This document shows positions 43,482 to 57,084 of a DNA stretch of 64,000 nt, piece by piece (the first letter of the stretch is position 1; the number at the start of each line of letters is the position of its first letter). The translations under genes and the position numbers were made by a program. Origin of the DNA: Annulohypoxylon bovei var. microspora (Eukaryota > Ascomycota > Sordariomycetes > Xylariales > Hypoxylaceae). Location: assembly GCA_022836615.1 (NCBI GenBank), contig MU405349.1, positions 1 through 64,000 of the forward strand, in the 5' to 3' direction. The notes under the pieces are model-generated. The model was not told the DNA's origin, made no database searches, and was given only the letters and a program-made list of their open reading frames with translations.

Positions 43482-46400
43482 ATGTCTTTGCGGCCAGGTC
43501 GTTATCGCTCTTCCACCTCCGCTTCCACTCAGCCGGCCACCTCTAAAGCTACCGAAGTTCTTCAGACCCTCCTTGATGCTATATCCTCCACAATATCGAC
43601 TTCCTTAAGAAATGGGTACCCGGAATTCCAACCCTTGCTAGGTCAAATACGTCAGATTCAGCAGCACCTATCCGCGACTGCCCCGCCAAGCTCTGTTCAA
43701 GATGACTTCAGGCACCTTCACGGCTTTCACCGGTTGTTCGATATCCTAAGAACCTTCTCCGGTTTCTATAACTTACAGAAGCGAGACGAGAACGAAAAGA
43801 AAAGCTTCTTCGACCTCCTCAGTGCCGTGTTTAGTGTACTATCTGCAGCTTTCCGCGGCCACCCTGGCAACCGACGATATTTCCGCACACGGGTCGAAGG
43901 TGGTGGATGGGAAGCTTTGGAGCAGATCATAGCAAGCATTGGCCTTGGAGGTAGCGACTCAGACCTTTGGACTAGCTGCCAGTTGTTTGGGAAGCTTTTC
44001 GCCTTGGCACTCAATGATGCTGCATTGGACCAATTATGTTGCTCTGCAGTGCTGGACGATACCACACCTTGGGTTTTGGTAGCCCCGACTGAATCCAGCA
44101 TTAGTGAAGATGGCACGAGAAGCGAGGATCAGGAGGTTGCACGCCTAGGTGCTCAGATGGCATCGATCGAAACGGCTATAAAAAATACCGTTAGCCCCAA
44201 GTCCACTTTACACAATTCAGAGGTCGTTCGCACAATCGTGGATTTTTGGGAATCATTACCACGCGATAAGAAAGCTCCGGAAAATACGGCGTCATTACTC
44301 GTGCTCAAGATCTTATCATCGATTATAGATGCTTCCAACATTAACTTATGCCTTGTTCACGAGACCGGCGTCTTGTCCCGGTTCCTGAAACTCGCTTTTG
44401 ACGAGAATTCACCCCTCAACGATGCCGAGCGGGAAACAGTTCTAACACTATGCCGATCTCTAATGCCCTTTGGCGTAAACCGACTTGTCGATGCACAAGA
44501 TCTTCTACTTAGCCCTTCCTTGGACTCGTCGGATTTCTGCTTGGAGGTTATGCACAAATACAGCGGCCCTCCATTCATACAATTCGACTTATCCCAATAT
44601 GGACATTCGTCTATCGAACTGCCTAGTATAGGTCGTCCATTCCCCCCTCAGTCATCCGGCGGATACACATTTTCTGCTTGGATACGAATCGACCAGTTTG
44701 ATTCGAGATCGCATACTACAATATTTGGTGCTTTCGACTCGACCCAAACCTGTTTCGTTCTCGCATATCTTGAAAAAGATACCCACAATTTCATTTTACA
44801 GACATCAGTTACTTCACAGCGTCCGAGTGTCAGGTTTAGAACCTTCACCTTTAAGGAAAGGCGATGGTACCATGTCACAATAGTCCACCGACGGCCTAAG
44901 ACGATGACGCCTAGCAAGGCTTCTTTATATGTCAATGGCGAATTTGTTGAGCAAATACGTGCTTCTTATCCCGCGTCCCCGCCAATGTCAAGTGGTAGCA
45001 CAGAAAGTTTCGCATCTTTCACTTCATCAAGTACTAAGTCTATGCCGGTCCAAGCATTTCTAGGAACTCCAAGGGAGCTTTCTTCTCATATAGGGGCTGG
45101 GTTGATATCCTCTAAATGGTCTCTTGGCACAGCCCATCTTTTCGACGATGTATTAAGCGACGACTTCCTATCAGTACCTAGCCGACTGGGGGTTCATTAC
45201 CAGGGGAATTTTCAAGATTGCCTCGGTGGATTCCAAACATACACGGCATCTGCTGCTTTAGGGCTTCGTAACGATCTTGTCAGTACTGGAAAAGAAGATT
45301 CTGATATCATGAAAGTTATCAGAGATAAAGCAAGCCATGTGGTACCAGAGCATAAAATCCTTCTTAGCGTGCTACCGTCCTCTGTCTTTCGGGAAAAGGA
45401 ACAGTTCGGAGAGTCCCAGCTGTTTCGTGCTTTGTCTCGCGGGCCTGCTCACACTCTTGTACAGATGGTTCTTAAGAATGGAACTGGTATAGCTATTAAC
45501 ACCGCATTACCTTCGATCAACGATGCGCTTCTTCGCTCAAATGGAGTTGCGGTATTGACTGGGAACCCCATTGTTTCGACGCCCCAGTTCTTCGACGATG
45601 CCCTTTGGCAACTCGCGGGTTTCACACCGCTTGCGTTGAAGTTGATTGATCGAGCTTCTTCGACCGAATCACTAGTCCGTGCTGTCGAGATGGTGTTTCT
45701 TTGCATAAATTCAAGTTGGCGAAATAGTGAGGCTATGGAGAAAGATGGAGGATATCCGATCTTGGGGATTCTTCTAAAGGCCAAGCTTGGTTATGGCGGA
45801 TCTGCAGGTGAAACCGTGACGGGAAAACTGCCCCTTTCTGATTCCGAAAAGGACAAGTTATGTTTCCAACTCCTCAGCCTCGTATTAGGTTTTATTGGAT
45901 ACAAACATCGAAACCCTCTCGACTCAGTCATCGTAAATCCTTTAGCATATCGCATTCTTCTTGTCGACTTTGACGGCTGGAGAAAATGCGGCCCTATCGT
46001 CCAAGAGCTCTACTATAGACAGTTCGTGGACTTCGCCGTGATGAGCAAGTATCACCAGTACAATAATCGCAGACTACTTCGAATGCGTGAGTGTTTTTGA
46101 GACCTAGGTAAGTACTTCTATTTATGCTAACATTATTTTTCTTTAGGAATTGTGAAGAGACTCCTTGATGCCGTTAAGTCCGAACCTCTGTTAGAGAGTG
46201 TACTGCCCTTTTTCATAAGCACTGTCAAGAGCCTCGTCAAGTGCAATTATAATACAGAAGTGCACCAATCACTTGCCCTATTTATTACCTATGCTTTCCA
46301 TCCTCCGTCGAGGTCTCTTCCACGTACTCCGAAACCGACAAACCGGCGGGCCTCGCATAACGTTCCATTACGGCCATCGGTCCTTACAAGTAGCACAGAT

Positions 46401-49400
46401 GGCGATGACGCACGGTCACTTACGAAGAGAGAAGTCGGCATACGACTACTGGACGTGTATAGCCAACTGCTCTGCGAAAAGGGCAATGTAGTGATTATTC
46501 GGAAGTTTGCTAAAACTGTAACAAACAAGGTACTTGACGCTAGGCCATCGCGAAGTAATTCTAAGCTGACGATGGTTCAGTGGCTTTTGTATCTCCTCAC
46601 AGAAAACGATCCGGAAATTGTAGTATACGGCTGCAAGATACTTGCTAGACTTTTAGTCACCCACGGCACCGCCTATACCAACAAATTTGCGGGGAAGACC
46701 GGAGGTTTCTGCATTATGGCCCACCGCCTGAAGCGATGGTGGGATATGCCGACTCTTTGGCCCATTTGCTTCAGCATTCTTTTCGGATACGACGTTGCAG
46801 AAATAGACTTCGAGAAGAATTTCGACTTCTTTAGCATGCTAGAAACGTTTGGAAAGTGTAAAATTGCTAACCCAGATGCATTGCCAATCATCACGGCTAT
46901 GATCCAGCATGCCCTGAAAGACATTCTCAAGGACCAAGAGGATCCCTCTTCTCCCCCTTTAGGTGATTTAAACCTAACAGAGCTTAAAATAGCTAGGCCT
47001 GAACCAGGTTCGAGGCCCCGAGCACGATCAATGTCACTTAGAAAGGAGCTGGAATCTCGGCGTAAGTCCTATTCTTTTTATCGTAGAATTTACCTAGCTG
47101 ACTTTCATTTAAGAAACGGCCCAACCGCGAGTTGAACGACACGCTGGCAATGCTGCTGTCCTTCAGACTGTTATAAGATTCATGGCAGATCTCCATGCTC
47201 GATCAGCTGACTTCCGAGATTTTGCGCTGTCTTCAGATTACGTAAGGCTGCTTTTGTCCTCTCTCTATCCGGCTCTGGTAAGCGCAGATCCGGTCAATCC
47301 TGAGACAGAGCTCAACTCTAGGGATTCGATACTCACTTTCGAGGGCGGCGATGTCATCATTCGCCCGGTCGGCGGAATATCAAGTGCTACCCCTGTGATT
47401 AGAACTTCCAATGCGACTGATAAATCACCACCAAGTCACGGGACTATTCACCGAGGAACCCAATTACGGAAAGCTTCATCTTTCATACTTCTAACCTCTC
47501 AGAAGTCCTCTCAACCTAGCCCAAGCCGCCTCGTTCATGTGGTGCCTCCGAGAAAGAATGTTTCTGATCAAAATGTTGGTCATGGGCTAGTTGAAGGCAT
47601 CCTCGAGCTTATTATCAACGTCTTCATAGACCAGTTATTAGCACGGAAAGAATTTCCTGGGTTCGGACTGTTCTTGAAGGTGCCCCCTGGATTCCAAGAG
47701 CACCAAGCATATTTCGAGTCATACGTTCTAAAGAGCACTATCGTTCACATGTCTACGTCAATTAAGCTCGATTGGAAAACGCTTAACGAGCCAAAAGTAC
47801 TTACAAATATGGCCCGATTTAGCCTCCACATGGTCGAGGCAATTTTCGAGGGGTGGTTCATGAATGGTACTGAATCAATGCTAGATTTCGCCGGGCTCTT
47901 ATTGGAATACCTTCAGAAACCAGAAGTTGCCAAAATGAAAACCGTAAGGCTGTGTAGCCAAGCAGTGTCAACTATCCGGGGCTCGTTTCTCAAATTAGTT
48001 CTCTTAAGACTGTCGGAAATGGATGATCCACAGACTACCGAGTTAGAAGCTAATTTCTCGATGGAGAAGATACTCTATTGGCAGATGGTTGTATTAGAGT
48101 CTTTGTCTCCCGACGATGACTATATGAAGCTTTTCTGGTATCAACTGTACACCAAATTAGTGGATGCAAGAAGAGCCGTACGTCTCGCTGCCGTTAATAT
48201 TTGGCGCATTATGCTCGTTCAGAAACCTGCGGAATGCCTGTCATTATTTCGATTGTTCATGACCTCGGACCAAACTCCATTGGCAACGGACTTTCAGAAA
48301 TTAACCGAACTCGACACGGACACTTTCGTTGAGTGGGTGGATGAACATCGATCTTCACTTGACGCGCTGTTCTATGGAGGCATCTCGCGGACTTGGGAAG
48401 AATTTGTCGCAGTTGAAAACCAGCGCACATCAGAAACGGCCAAATCGCGACTAACGAAGCGGAAAGAAATTCTGAAACGATGGCATTCGGAGATGATTGA
48501 TCGAGATAACATCTTGCTGCGCCACGATATGGCCAATTCCGCCTGGATGAAGTCCATATATGCTTCTGAGCATTTTAAGCACCAGCGCCTTATGCAGGAC
48601 CAACAGGACGATGTTATATTTTTTTCGTCTTCGTTCTTAAAGATGCAAAGAGACCTCAATCGACCGGGAGCTGTTCTGTACGAACCCAAGCCCACAAAAT
48701 GGAAGCTTGATAGAACCGAAGGCCGTAATCGTATGCGCCTACGACTTTTACCAGACCTCACTACCGACCATGATCAGTACCAACCAAAGCGTAGGACAAT
48801 CGACAAACCATCGGAACCCGCCCCCAAGCCGGAAACGACTATTTCTCCCGCGCCAATAAAACTTACACCATCATCTGTACCTAAAGGACAGATAAGTAGC
48901 CATGGCGAGGGTGCCGAGGATGATCCAGATAGCCCACCCTCTGATACACTGACCGGCGCCGAATCTGCGAAATCAGGTATCCCCGAAGATGATTTTGAGA
49001 TGGTTGATGACCCATATGATCAAGCCGACGATGGATTTGAAGATAAGAACCGGAGGGTGATGAGACGCCTACAGCAAGGCGATGCTGTGCAACAAGTTTA
49101 CAATGTCTCTCGTGTCATTGGTCTCGAAGCATTTGAGGGTATCCTTCTAGTTGGCAAGAATGCTCTTTATATCATGGACAGTTTCTTCCAGTGTGCGGAT
49201 GGGGAAATAGTCAACGTCTGGGAAGCGCCAACCGAGGAACGCGACCCATTTTCTCAAATCATCACCGGGGAGAAATCGAGTGAAAACCATCAGGCTACAA
49301 GCCGTAGTGCCCAAGACTCACGCAGCTGGAAATGGCAAGATGTCATAAGTATATCGAAACGTCGATTCTTGTTTCGAGACGTGGCCATTGAAATATTCTT

Positions 49401-51497
49401 CACGGATGGCCGTAGTTACCTTTTGACTGCTAGAAATCCCACGATGAGGGACGAAGTTTTTACCAGACTCAGCAACAAGACCCCGCATACTGCTGGGGCT
49501 AACTCATTACCTAACCCTGAAGATGCTTGGCGTTTAGAGTCACTCAAGGTCTTCGAAGAGTCCCCTCCGACGTTCGGGTCTAAGTTTGGCAGCATTTTTA
49601 ACTCGTCTCCTTGGAATCCTCTAATGCGACGATGGCAAAGAGGCGAGATTTCTAACTTCCACTATTTGATGCTTGTCAACACAATGGCGGGTCGAACATT
49701 CAATGACCTGACGCAGTATCCGGTGTTCCCATGGGTTCTAGCGGACTACTCGAGCGAGGAGTTAGACTTGAACAATCCTGCCACATTCCGAGACCTTTCG
49801 AAGCCTATGGGTGCGCAAACCACACGGCGTCAGTCCGACTATCAATCTAGATACACTAGTCTAGCTGAGATTGGCGAAACACCGTTCCACTACGGGACGC
49901 ATTATTCATCCGCCATGATTGTTGCATCGTACCTTATCCGATTGCCTCCCTTCGTGCAATCCTTCATTCTTCTACAAGGCGGTTCTTTCGACCATGCAGA
50001 CCGACTTTTCTTCTCGATCGAAGGATCGTGGAAATCCGCTTCTCAGGACAATGGATCTGATGTCCGAGAACTAATACCCGAATTCTTCTATCTCCCAGAC
50101 TTTTTGACGAATGTCAACGGGTATAATTTCGGTGACCGCCAAGGATCTGGGGGAAGGGTGAACCATGTCGAATTACCTCCATGGGCGAAAGGTGACCCGA
50201 AAATATTCATCGCAAAACATCGCGAGGCACTGGAGAGTCCCTATGTCAGCCAGCATCTTCAACTATGGATTGACTTGATATTCGGCAATAAACAGCGAGG
50301 CGAGGCTGCTGTAGAGAATCTGAACGTGTTTCACTATCTTTCGTACTACGGCGCTAAAGATCTTGACAACATCACGGACTCAAATGAACGACACGCTACC
50401 ACCAGTATCATCCACAATTTCGGTCAAACGCCTCACCAAGTCTTTACCAAACCTCATCCGGCTCGGGAGAGTTTCTCATATCCGGTGAAGAGGCTAGATA
50501 CGGCCAGTAATTCTCTTGCGCGGATACCTCATCCGCTTCTCGAAAGTCGCGAACGGGTATCCTCACTAATCTATTCGCCAAGGCAAGATCGTATGCTTTG
50601 CTCATCACCATTCCGCCTCAACCTTCCCCCTTTCTTCGATAAGTGTCTGGAGTGGGGTTACGCAGATAACAGTCTCCGTTTCTATTATACGGAAAACCGG
50701 AAGAGCGCAGGCGTCAGCGAAAACTTGCACATTGGCCAACTATCGTGCGTCGTCGTCGCGGATTCTAAGACGCTAATTACTGCTGGCGAGGACTGTGTCG
50801 TGTCGGTGTTCACCATACATACGACATCCGGCAAACCCGTCGAGCTCATGCACCGTTCTTCGCTCTTTGGACACAAGACGCCCGTTACAACGATTGCTGT
50901 GTCCCAGGCTTTCAGCACGCTGGTAACGGTTTCCGGAGACGGCCACGCGTTTCTCTGGGACCTGAACCGCCTCGAATTCGTGCGGAAGCTGCCGAGCACC
51001 CGGGCTGTCGAATGCGCCCGTATAAACGACGTCTCCGGCGAGATCATGCTGTGCTCGGGCCCTAACGTGACGCTGTACACGATCAATGGCGACCTCATGC
51101 TCGACCAGAGCGTGTGCACTGAGCATGACGACTACGTCTACTCCTGCTCCTTCTACGAGGGATCGGGGAACGAATGGCTAGAGAATTTCCTCATCTTCAC
51201 AGGACATAGGAGAGGGAGGGTCAACATCTGGAAGCGGATCGTGAAGGCCGGAAAGTGGGAGCTGGAGCTGGTGAGACGGCTGGATCATGTCGACGTGCGA
51301 AGTGATACGGGGGCGAACACGGAGGCGGCGATCACTTGTATCACGCCGATGCCGCAGCTGGTGTACACTGGGGATGACGACGGACGAGTGGTAAGTGGAT
51401 ATATACCCCCTCACCCCCTTGATATCGATAATTGAAGTGGATGAATGGAGCTAACTATAAGTAGTACGAGTGGAACTTGATCCAAAGGGAGAGATAG
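43482..51497 (+). CDS. BEACH-WD40 protein, BPH1/LvsA class (4 exons)
   Basis: Exons are 43482-46086, 46147-47061, 47114-51390 and 51465-51497. The introns are 60 bp (GTGAGT...CTTTAG), 52 bp (GTAAGT...TTTAAG) and 74 bp (GTAAGT, branch CTAAC, AGTAG). The frame closes at every junction, giving 2609 aa. Domains in order: helical armadillo-like N-terminus; a concanavalin/laminin-G-like lectin fold at about 386-510 (GGYTFSAWIRIDQF...WYHVTIVH); a long helical region; an acidic linker; a PH-BEACH domain at about 1843-1965; the BEACH domain at about 2000-2290 (RWQRGEISNFHYLMLVN, FHYGTHYSSAMIV, PEFFYLP, PPWAKGDP); and C-terminal WD40 repeats to the end (LFGHKTPVT, LVTVSGDGHAFLWDL, FTGHRRGRVNIWK). This is the Beige/LYST-neurobeachin family, yeast BPH1. 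Its members regulate vesicle fusion and fission in endosome-to-vacuole traffic and cell-wall secretion. The last exon codes for only ten residues (YEWNLIQRER). Confidence 0.95.
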
Positions 51498-52059
51498 AGT
51501 CTCGACCAGGCGAAGGGACCATCTACAGCGGCGGCGTTCTAGAAGATGCGGCCGAGAAGCTCCTTCGCATAGACCGGCGTTTCAATGTTGCGATTTTAAG
51601 ATTCTTGGGGAGTGGTTCGATAGCATGGCACGGCATGGCATGAAGTATGGGGAAAGGGGAGGCTCCTATGACTTGCGTGGTTTCGGTGCTGCGTTTCTAG
51701 GATAGACGACCTGCTAGATTAGGACTGGAGTCTATATGTGGTGTGGCGCCGGCCGTGCAGACAGATCAAGAAACAAATGGAATGAATGGAACGGAATGGA
51801 TTGATTAACTGATTGATTGATTGGTCAATATCTTATGAAGCGTCTGTTGACGACGTGCGTGATTTGTGATGTTTTACTTGTATTCGGGTGTTTTTATAAC
51901 CCTCTTCTTCCTCATTTTGCTTCAGCCGTCTCCTCTACTTTGTATTGAGTCGAGGTACGTTGAGTCTTTCGTATGTACATGTGCCCTGTCTATGGATCTT
52001 TGCTCAAACCCGATCCGCAGTCGTGACTATTTCTCCTACCCGGGTGTCGCCCAACTGGT
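51498..52059. other. Intergenic between convergent genes
   Basis: 3' flanks of the BEACH gene and the complex I subunit gene. No gene is recognised; the ORF at 51866-52075 has no support and overlaps the neighbour's 3' end. Confidence 0.55.
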
Positions 52060-52382
52060 TTACTCGTCCTCGTAGCCGGTCAGCTTCTTTCTCGGGCCGG
52101 CGGGGACTGTAGAGTTCGATTGTATTAGCAATGCACTCTCATGTGTTCATAGAGGGAAGTAGATAGAAAGAACATACTGGGATATGTCAAGGGGACCGGC
52201 GGCGTCCGCTCGTAGCCCAATCTCTCTAGGATGGGCGGCACGGTCACGACCATGACGGGTCCGACCATGCCCAGCACGACGGACCAGAAGTACGCGGGGC
52301 TGTTGCGGGCGGCCCAGCGGCAGTACCGCAGCGGGCCGGCGTAGAAATGGGGGGGTGCGCCGCCGGTGGATGGTCCGGCCAT
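52060..52382 (-). CDS. NADH:ubiquinone oxidoreductase 9.5 kDa subunit (2 exons)
   Basis: Exons 52178-52382 and 52060-52106 join through a 71-bp intron (GTATGT...CTACAG), giving 83 aa. The internal ATG at 52382 is chosen because the family begins close to the FYAGPLRYCRWAARNSPAYFWS motif; an upstream extension would add a non-conserved stretch. A single membrane helix follows (about residues 30-47, WSVVLGMVGPVMVVTVPPI). The short conserved tail, restored only after splicing, is PLTYPIPAGPRKKLTGYEDE. Size and motif match the fungal complex I accessory subunit known in Neurospora as the 9.5 kDa subunit, an inner-membrane component of the respiratory chain. The gene is divergent from WBP1 across 656 bp. 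Confidence 0.9.
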
Positions 52383-53038
52383 TGTTTCTGTCGTCGAATG
52401 TGTATGTTCTAATCGGGTTGTGAGCAATGTATACCTCTGGAAAGGGAACTTGGTTGTCGGTGGTAGGTTCTTGGGCAGACGTACGGGTTGGTGTTCGACG
52501 GATTTGGTGGGATCTTGAAAGTGGCCGTCGGTTTGATGCGAAGCTTTGAGATGAGGTTAATAGCTCTAAGATTATTGGATGTTGAAAGATGACATAGGTG
52601 GTCTGTGCATGGATACTCATATATGCATATGTGTTTGTATGTATTTAAGAGTATAGTTAAGTATCTAAGTACCTCGTCGTTGATGCTAAAATAATTCGGA
52701 AAATCGGAATATAATCTGCCGTTTTAGCGTCGTACTGGTCGTACTAAGTCAACCTACCCTTGTAGAATATACATCTAAAAGGCTTGGCAGGTACGGGCTA
52801 CGTATGCCAGACCTCCAAAAGTTCGTAGGGATTCGTAAGTGAGACAAAGCAGACAGCTGACAGCTGCACTTTTTGTACATTTTATTTTGTACATTAAACC
52901 ACCAAACACAACAAAATCACGACTTACGACTACGACCCAACTCACAGGTCCCATGCGCGGCGAGATTCTTGCCGTCGCAACCCTTTTCTTCTTCCCTTGT
53001 TCTCTTTGAACCCAATTGACCACTGAGACACCGCAAAG
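52383..53038. promoter_or_regulatory. Divergent promoter region, complex I subunit / WBP1
   Basis: 656 bp between opposing start codons of two housekeeping genes. It contains the 5' leaders of both. No specific factor site is claimed. Confidence 0.5.
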
Positions 53039-54627
53039 ATGAAGTCACTAATCTCCTTCGTCGTCCTGTTCTGGGCCGCTCTCGTCCACGCCATCAGCTC
53101 TAGCGGGGATAGGCTGCTGGTCGTCCTCGAGGATGTTGTTGAGAAAGAGAGTTATTCTAAGTTCTTAGGCGACTTGGATGGTATGTACAAAGCTTCGTTT
53201 CTAAAAGTATCTACGAATTTCTCGTCGTCGTATGCTAACGTTTGTTGCTACCAGGCCGTGGATTTCAGATCAACTACGAAACACCAAAGAGCGATAGTTT
53301 ACGATTGTTCAACCTAGGCGAGAAGTCTTACGATCATGTCATATTCTTCCCGACCAAATCAAAGGGTATGTGCATTGCCCTAGATGTTCTAGGTAGCTTT
53401 AGACGAGAGAAACTGACAATTCAAAAGGCCTTGGTCCACACCTAACACCCAAGATTCTTCTTGACTTCTTCAACGCAGATGGCAACATTCTCCTCGCTCT
53501 CTCATCTTCTCAGCCCGCACCCACATCAATTGTTTCTCTCCTACTTGAGTTAGACATTCATCTCCCGCCCGACCGACAGGGCCTCGTGGTCGACCACTTC
53601 AACTACGACGTTCTGTCTTCGCCGGAGAAGCATGATGTGCTTCTCCTGCCCCCTCCCGGCGCGCTCCGACCTGACGTTAAAGACTTCTTCAGCCCAGCAA
53701 CTCCCAACGGCGAGGTCATCGCTTTCCCTAGCGGGACAGGCCAGACCCTTGGCTCAGGTGCCCTCCTCACGCCGATCCTGCGCGCTCCCTCCACATCTTA
53801 CAGCTACAATCCGAAGGAACAGGCCGAGACAGTCGACGACCTCTTTGCCAGCGGCTCCCAGCTCTCCCTCGTCAGCACCATGCAGGCCCGAAACTCCGCC
53901 CGCTTCACCGTCCTCGGCTCCGCCGAGCTCCTGAGCGACAAGTGGTTCGACGCCAAGGTGAAGAAGGTCGGCGAGAGCAAGGAGGTCGCCACCGTCAACC
54001 GCGAGTTCGCCAAGCTGGTGTCGGGCTGGACCTTCAAGGAGACCGGTGTCCTCAAGGTGGACGGAACCATGCACGCCTTGAACGAGCCAGGTCAGAGCAA
54101 CGCTAGCAACCCTAAGATCTACCGTATCAAGAACGATGTCGTAAGTTTACCCCCTGCCCTAGTTCCATTTCGCGAAAGCGACGGAACTAACACCAGCTCA
54201 GACCTACGAAATCTCCCTCTCCGAATACGCGTGGGACCAATATGTGCCATTCACCCTGCCCGCGTCCGACGAGCTGCAGCTCGAGTTCAGCATGCTGTCA
54301 CCCTTCCACCGGCTCAACCTCGCGCCCAAGTCGGACACCGCGGACGGCAGCCGCATCTACGCGGCGTCCTTCAAGCTGCCGGACCAGCACGGCATCTTCA
54401 ACTTCAAGGTCAACTACAAGCGGCCCTTCCTCACCAACGTCGAGGAGAAGATGACGGTCTCCGTGCGACACTTCGCCCACGACGAGTGGCCCCGCAGCTA
54501 CGTCATCAGTGGCGCCTGGCCCTGGATTGCGGGCATCGGTGCCACCGTCACCGGATGGCTCGCCTTCTGCGCCATCTGGCTGTATAGTAAACCGGCCGCT
54601 GGCGCGGAGAGCAAGAAGACGCAGTAA
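53039..54627 (+). CDS. WBP1: Oligosaccharyltransferase subunit WBP1/OST48 (4 exons)
   Basis: Exons 53039-53180, 53255-53365, 53428-54140 and 54202-54627 join in frame (introns 74, 62 and 61 bp), giving 463 aa. Residues 1-18 are a signal peptide (MKSLISFVVLFWAALVHA). The luminal part carries the family marks: RLLVVLEDVVEKESYSKF, HVIFFPTKSKGLGPHLTP, FNADGNILLALSS and GAWPWIAGIG just before the single C-terminal membrane helix (GIGATVTGWLAFCAIWLY). The short cytosolic tail ends GAESKKTQ; Lys at -3 and -4 is the dilysine-type ER-retrieval arrangement described for yeast Wbp1. The protein is an essential subunit of the ER oligosaccharyltransferase that transfers Glc3Man9GlcNAc2 to asparagines. The length is close to the yeast (430 aa) and animal (about 440 aa) proteins. 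Confidence 0.95.
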
Positions 54628-57084
54628 GGGCCAGGCTTATCGAGGTTAAGGGTATGCTAGGTACTAGGTGGTGAAGGAATAACGTACCTAAGGGGTGGCA
54701 AAAAGGGAAGGGATTTGTTACTTGTAAGGTGTCGGAAAATACGTGGTCATACCTGGATGGATATGGACGCGCTCGCGGACACGGATATGCAGATATTGCA
54801 CTTGGCGGCTGGCAGATACGAAATGAATAAAAATCGTGTGATGTAATTACCTTTCCCCTTGGCGTTGGGCTTACGATTGCTTGCTTGCTTGGCTGCGGGT
54901 TTGCCTACCTATCTGCTTATCTAAGGTAGATGAGGAGTTGGCGACGCGAATAAAATCTGTGAATCAAAGTGTTCCCCTATTACTCGGACTTGGCGTGTCT
55001 GCTTCTTCTTGCATGGTGATATATATGCGAAGTGCGTAAGGTTTTCTTAAGCTTGGTAATTCTCATCCTAAGTATATACTACGAATAATTGACGAAGAGT
55101 TTGTCTTGAAGTCTCTTCTGACATTAAGTCCACCCTAGAGCGATGACAATAAATCACTGATATGTCGTAACGGGTAGATCGATATCACTCAATCTTAATT
55201 CGCTGATAGCCTTCATTATACATAGATTACGGCTTCTATTCTTCTATTTGACTATGAGACAAAATGTCCATCCGTGTATAACCTCTCATCGAGTTAGATA
55301 CTAGACGCAATATACCTAGTCGTATTACCTTATCCTATTTGGAATCCAGACAAACAAGACACAATGTGCTTCCAATACATCTTCATCTATGGCTGCTATA
55401 ACTGTATGGCAGAAGGCAAGCCCTTCGCCTAATCCTGAACACGGGTAGTAGACTGCTGCTCGAGAGATAAAGGGAAAACAGAACATTTTTAATAAAAAAA
55501 AATATTAAAAAAATAGATAGGTGCTTTCGATGAGCTGTGTTCTTGTCTACAGAAGTAGTTGAAGAAGAAGTGGGAGGTCCCGAGAACAAGAGGATATTAA
55601 GAATCAGGATTTCCCCTGAGTGGGATGTAGCACTTTGGTGCCGAAAATGGTTAATAACTGTAAGAGGGTGGTTAGTGGATGCCATGGCCAAACGTATCTT
55701 CGTCTCCTACATGGCAGGATAGTGAAATAGAAGGAAGGCTATTAGGACTTCCTAGACGCATATACATGGTGTCTCGTACAAGGAGATAAAGGGGTAGTGG
55801 ACTAGGTGAAGACGGATAGGAACTTGTTTCAACACAGTAGATATGCCCTCAGATTAGCTCTCAGGTTCTCATAGGCAACCATTCCCTAATTCCTATCTCG
55901 CACGATGACGGGACGGAAGTTCGTTCAGGCTGCCTGCAAATTTGGCTTTTTGGATACTTGGTCATCACCGGGCTATCTTGTGTTGTATAGCCGCAATAGC
56001 AGCCAACAAGAAAAGGAGAAACCTGCCAACATCGGCGATCATGGACTGTTCCACCACCGCCAGAATAAGCAAGCCCACAAGCAAACCGCAAGGCTCCGAT
56101 TGAAAACTATAGAAAGACGTCATCGAATGAATGTCATTCATCGTCATGTGCGATTTGTCGTCATGGCCTTTTCTGCGTTGAATGCTTGTGGAACTTGGAT
56201 AGTCTTGAGGATGGAAAGTCAAGTTCAAACCGTGCTAGAGGTGTGTATCTCCCAGCTCAGATTTCTGTTCTTGTGTGTTGTCATGTGCCGCGGATCTGAG
56301 ATCCTGCGGCTCCAACGGTCTCTGCGAGAGATTTCTTCACTGCTGGGATAAGAATGATGTGATGTTCACTCGGAACAGGTTAGTCGTTTGGAGATTGAAG
56401 ATGGTGACACTAGCCTCATCAGATTGGGATGCCGGACTTGTGAAGGGGATGTCGACTGGGTTGTAAGGTTTTAGGAAATCGAGCATTCTATGATGCAATT
56501 GTGGGATTGTTTGAAAGCAAATGTCTAAGTGCTTTGCCGAGTATTAGGTGAGCAATACTGTGTATATGCAAGTTGGTTTATCTTGACGATTTGATGATAG
56601 TACATCGAATTTGTAGAAGTATTGGTATGTGATTTTGTACTTGTGATAATTGACCATCTACTTATTAATGGCACGGCCAAGGAAACGATTCATAATGAAA
56701 AGTCAAGTCATTAGCGAGCGTTAAGTAGAAGGAATCGGTAGAAAGTTGGGAGATGAAGACGTTAAAGAGTTGAAGGGTTGAAGAATTGAAAGTGCAAGTG
56801 CAAGATATATATAGGTACCTAAATAGGTACCGAGTGGCTAATCCGCGTCACGCGTGAAGGTACGTGATTGGCTCATACTAGCTCCGACTAGCTACCTTGT
56901 CTCCACTTTTTTATTCTCCTCAGCCGCAACAAAAACGAGGCTGGTAATCTTTATTTTCCCAAGATTTCTAAGGTTCCAAGGTTATCAGTGCCTAACATTT
57001 AAGATAATTCTCCGTCGACAACACAAAATTTCTCCTTGAATTGACACTATCTAACATTCAGAAGCTCAGGAATCAGTTGTCAAA
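54628..57084. other. Intergenic, 2.5 kb
   Basis: No gene is confidently recognised. Around 55.86-56.35 kb, ORFs on both strands reach 148 aa; the minus-strand one (55965-56228) has two hydrophobic stretches but no family features or good start context. Near 56813-56830 there is a duplicated ATAGGTACC motif. The final 200 bp is the ISY1 promoter. Confidence 0.5.

Noticed and set aside
53586..54587. 333-aa ORF in WBP1 exon 3 continuing past the exon end
   Set aside because: The part after 54140 is Arg/His-rich out-of-frame sequence. The spliced exon 4 frame restores the conserved WBP1 C-terminus.
55861..56351. Overlapping ORFs on both strands (up to 148 aa)
   Set aside because: No family motifs, no convincing splice sites or start context. 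The two hydrophobic stretches on the minus strand are not enough to call a gene.
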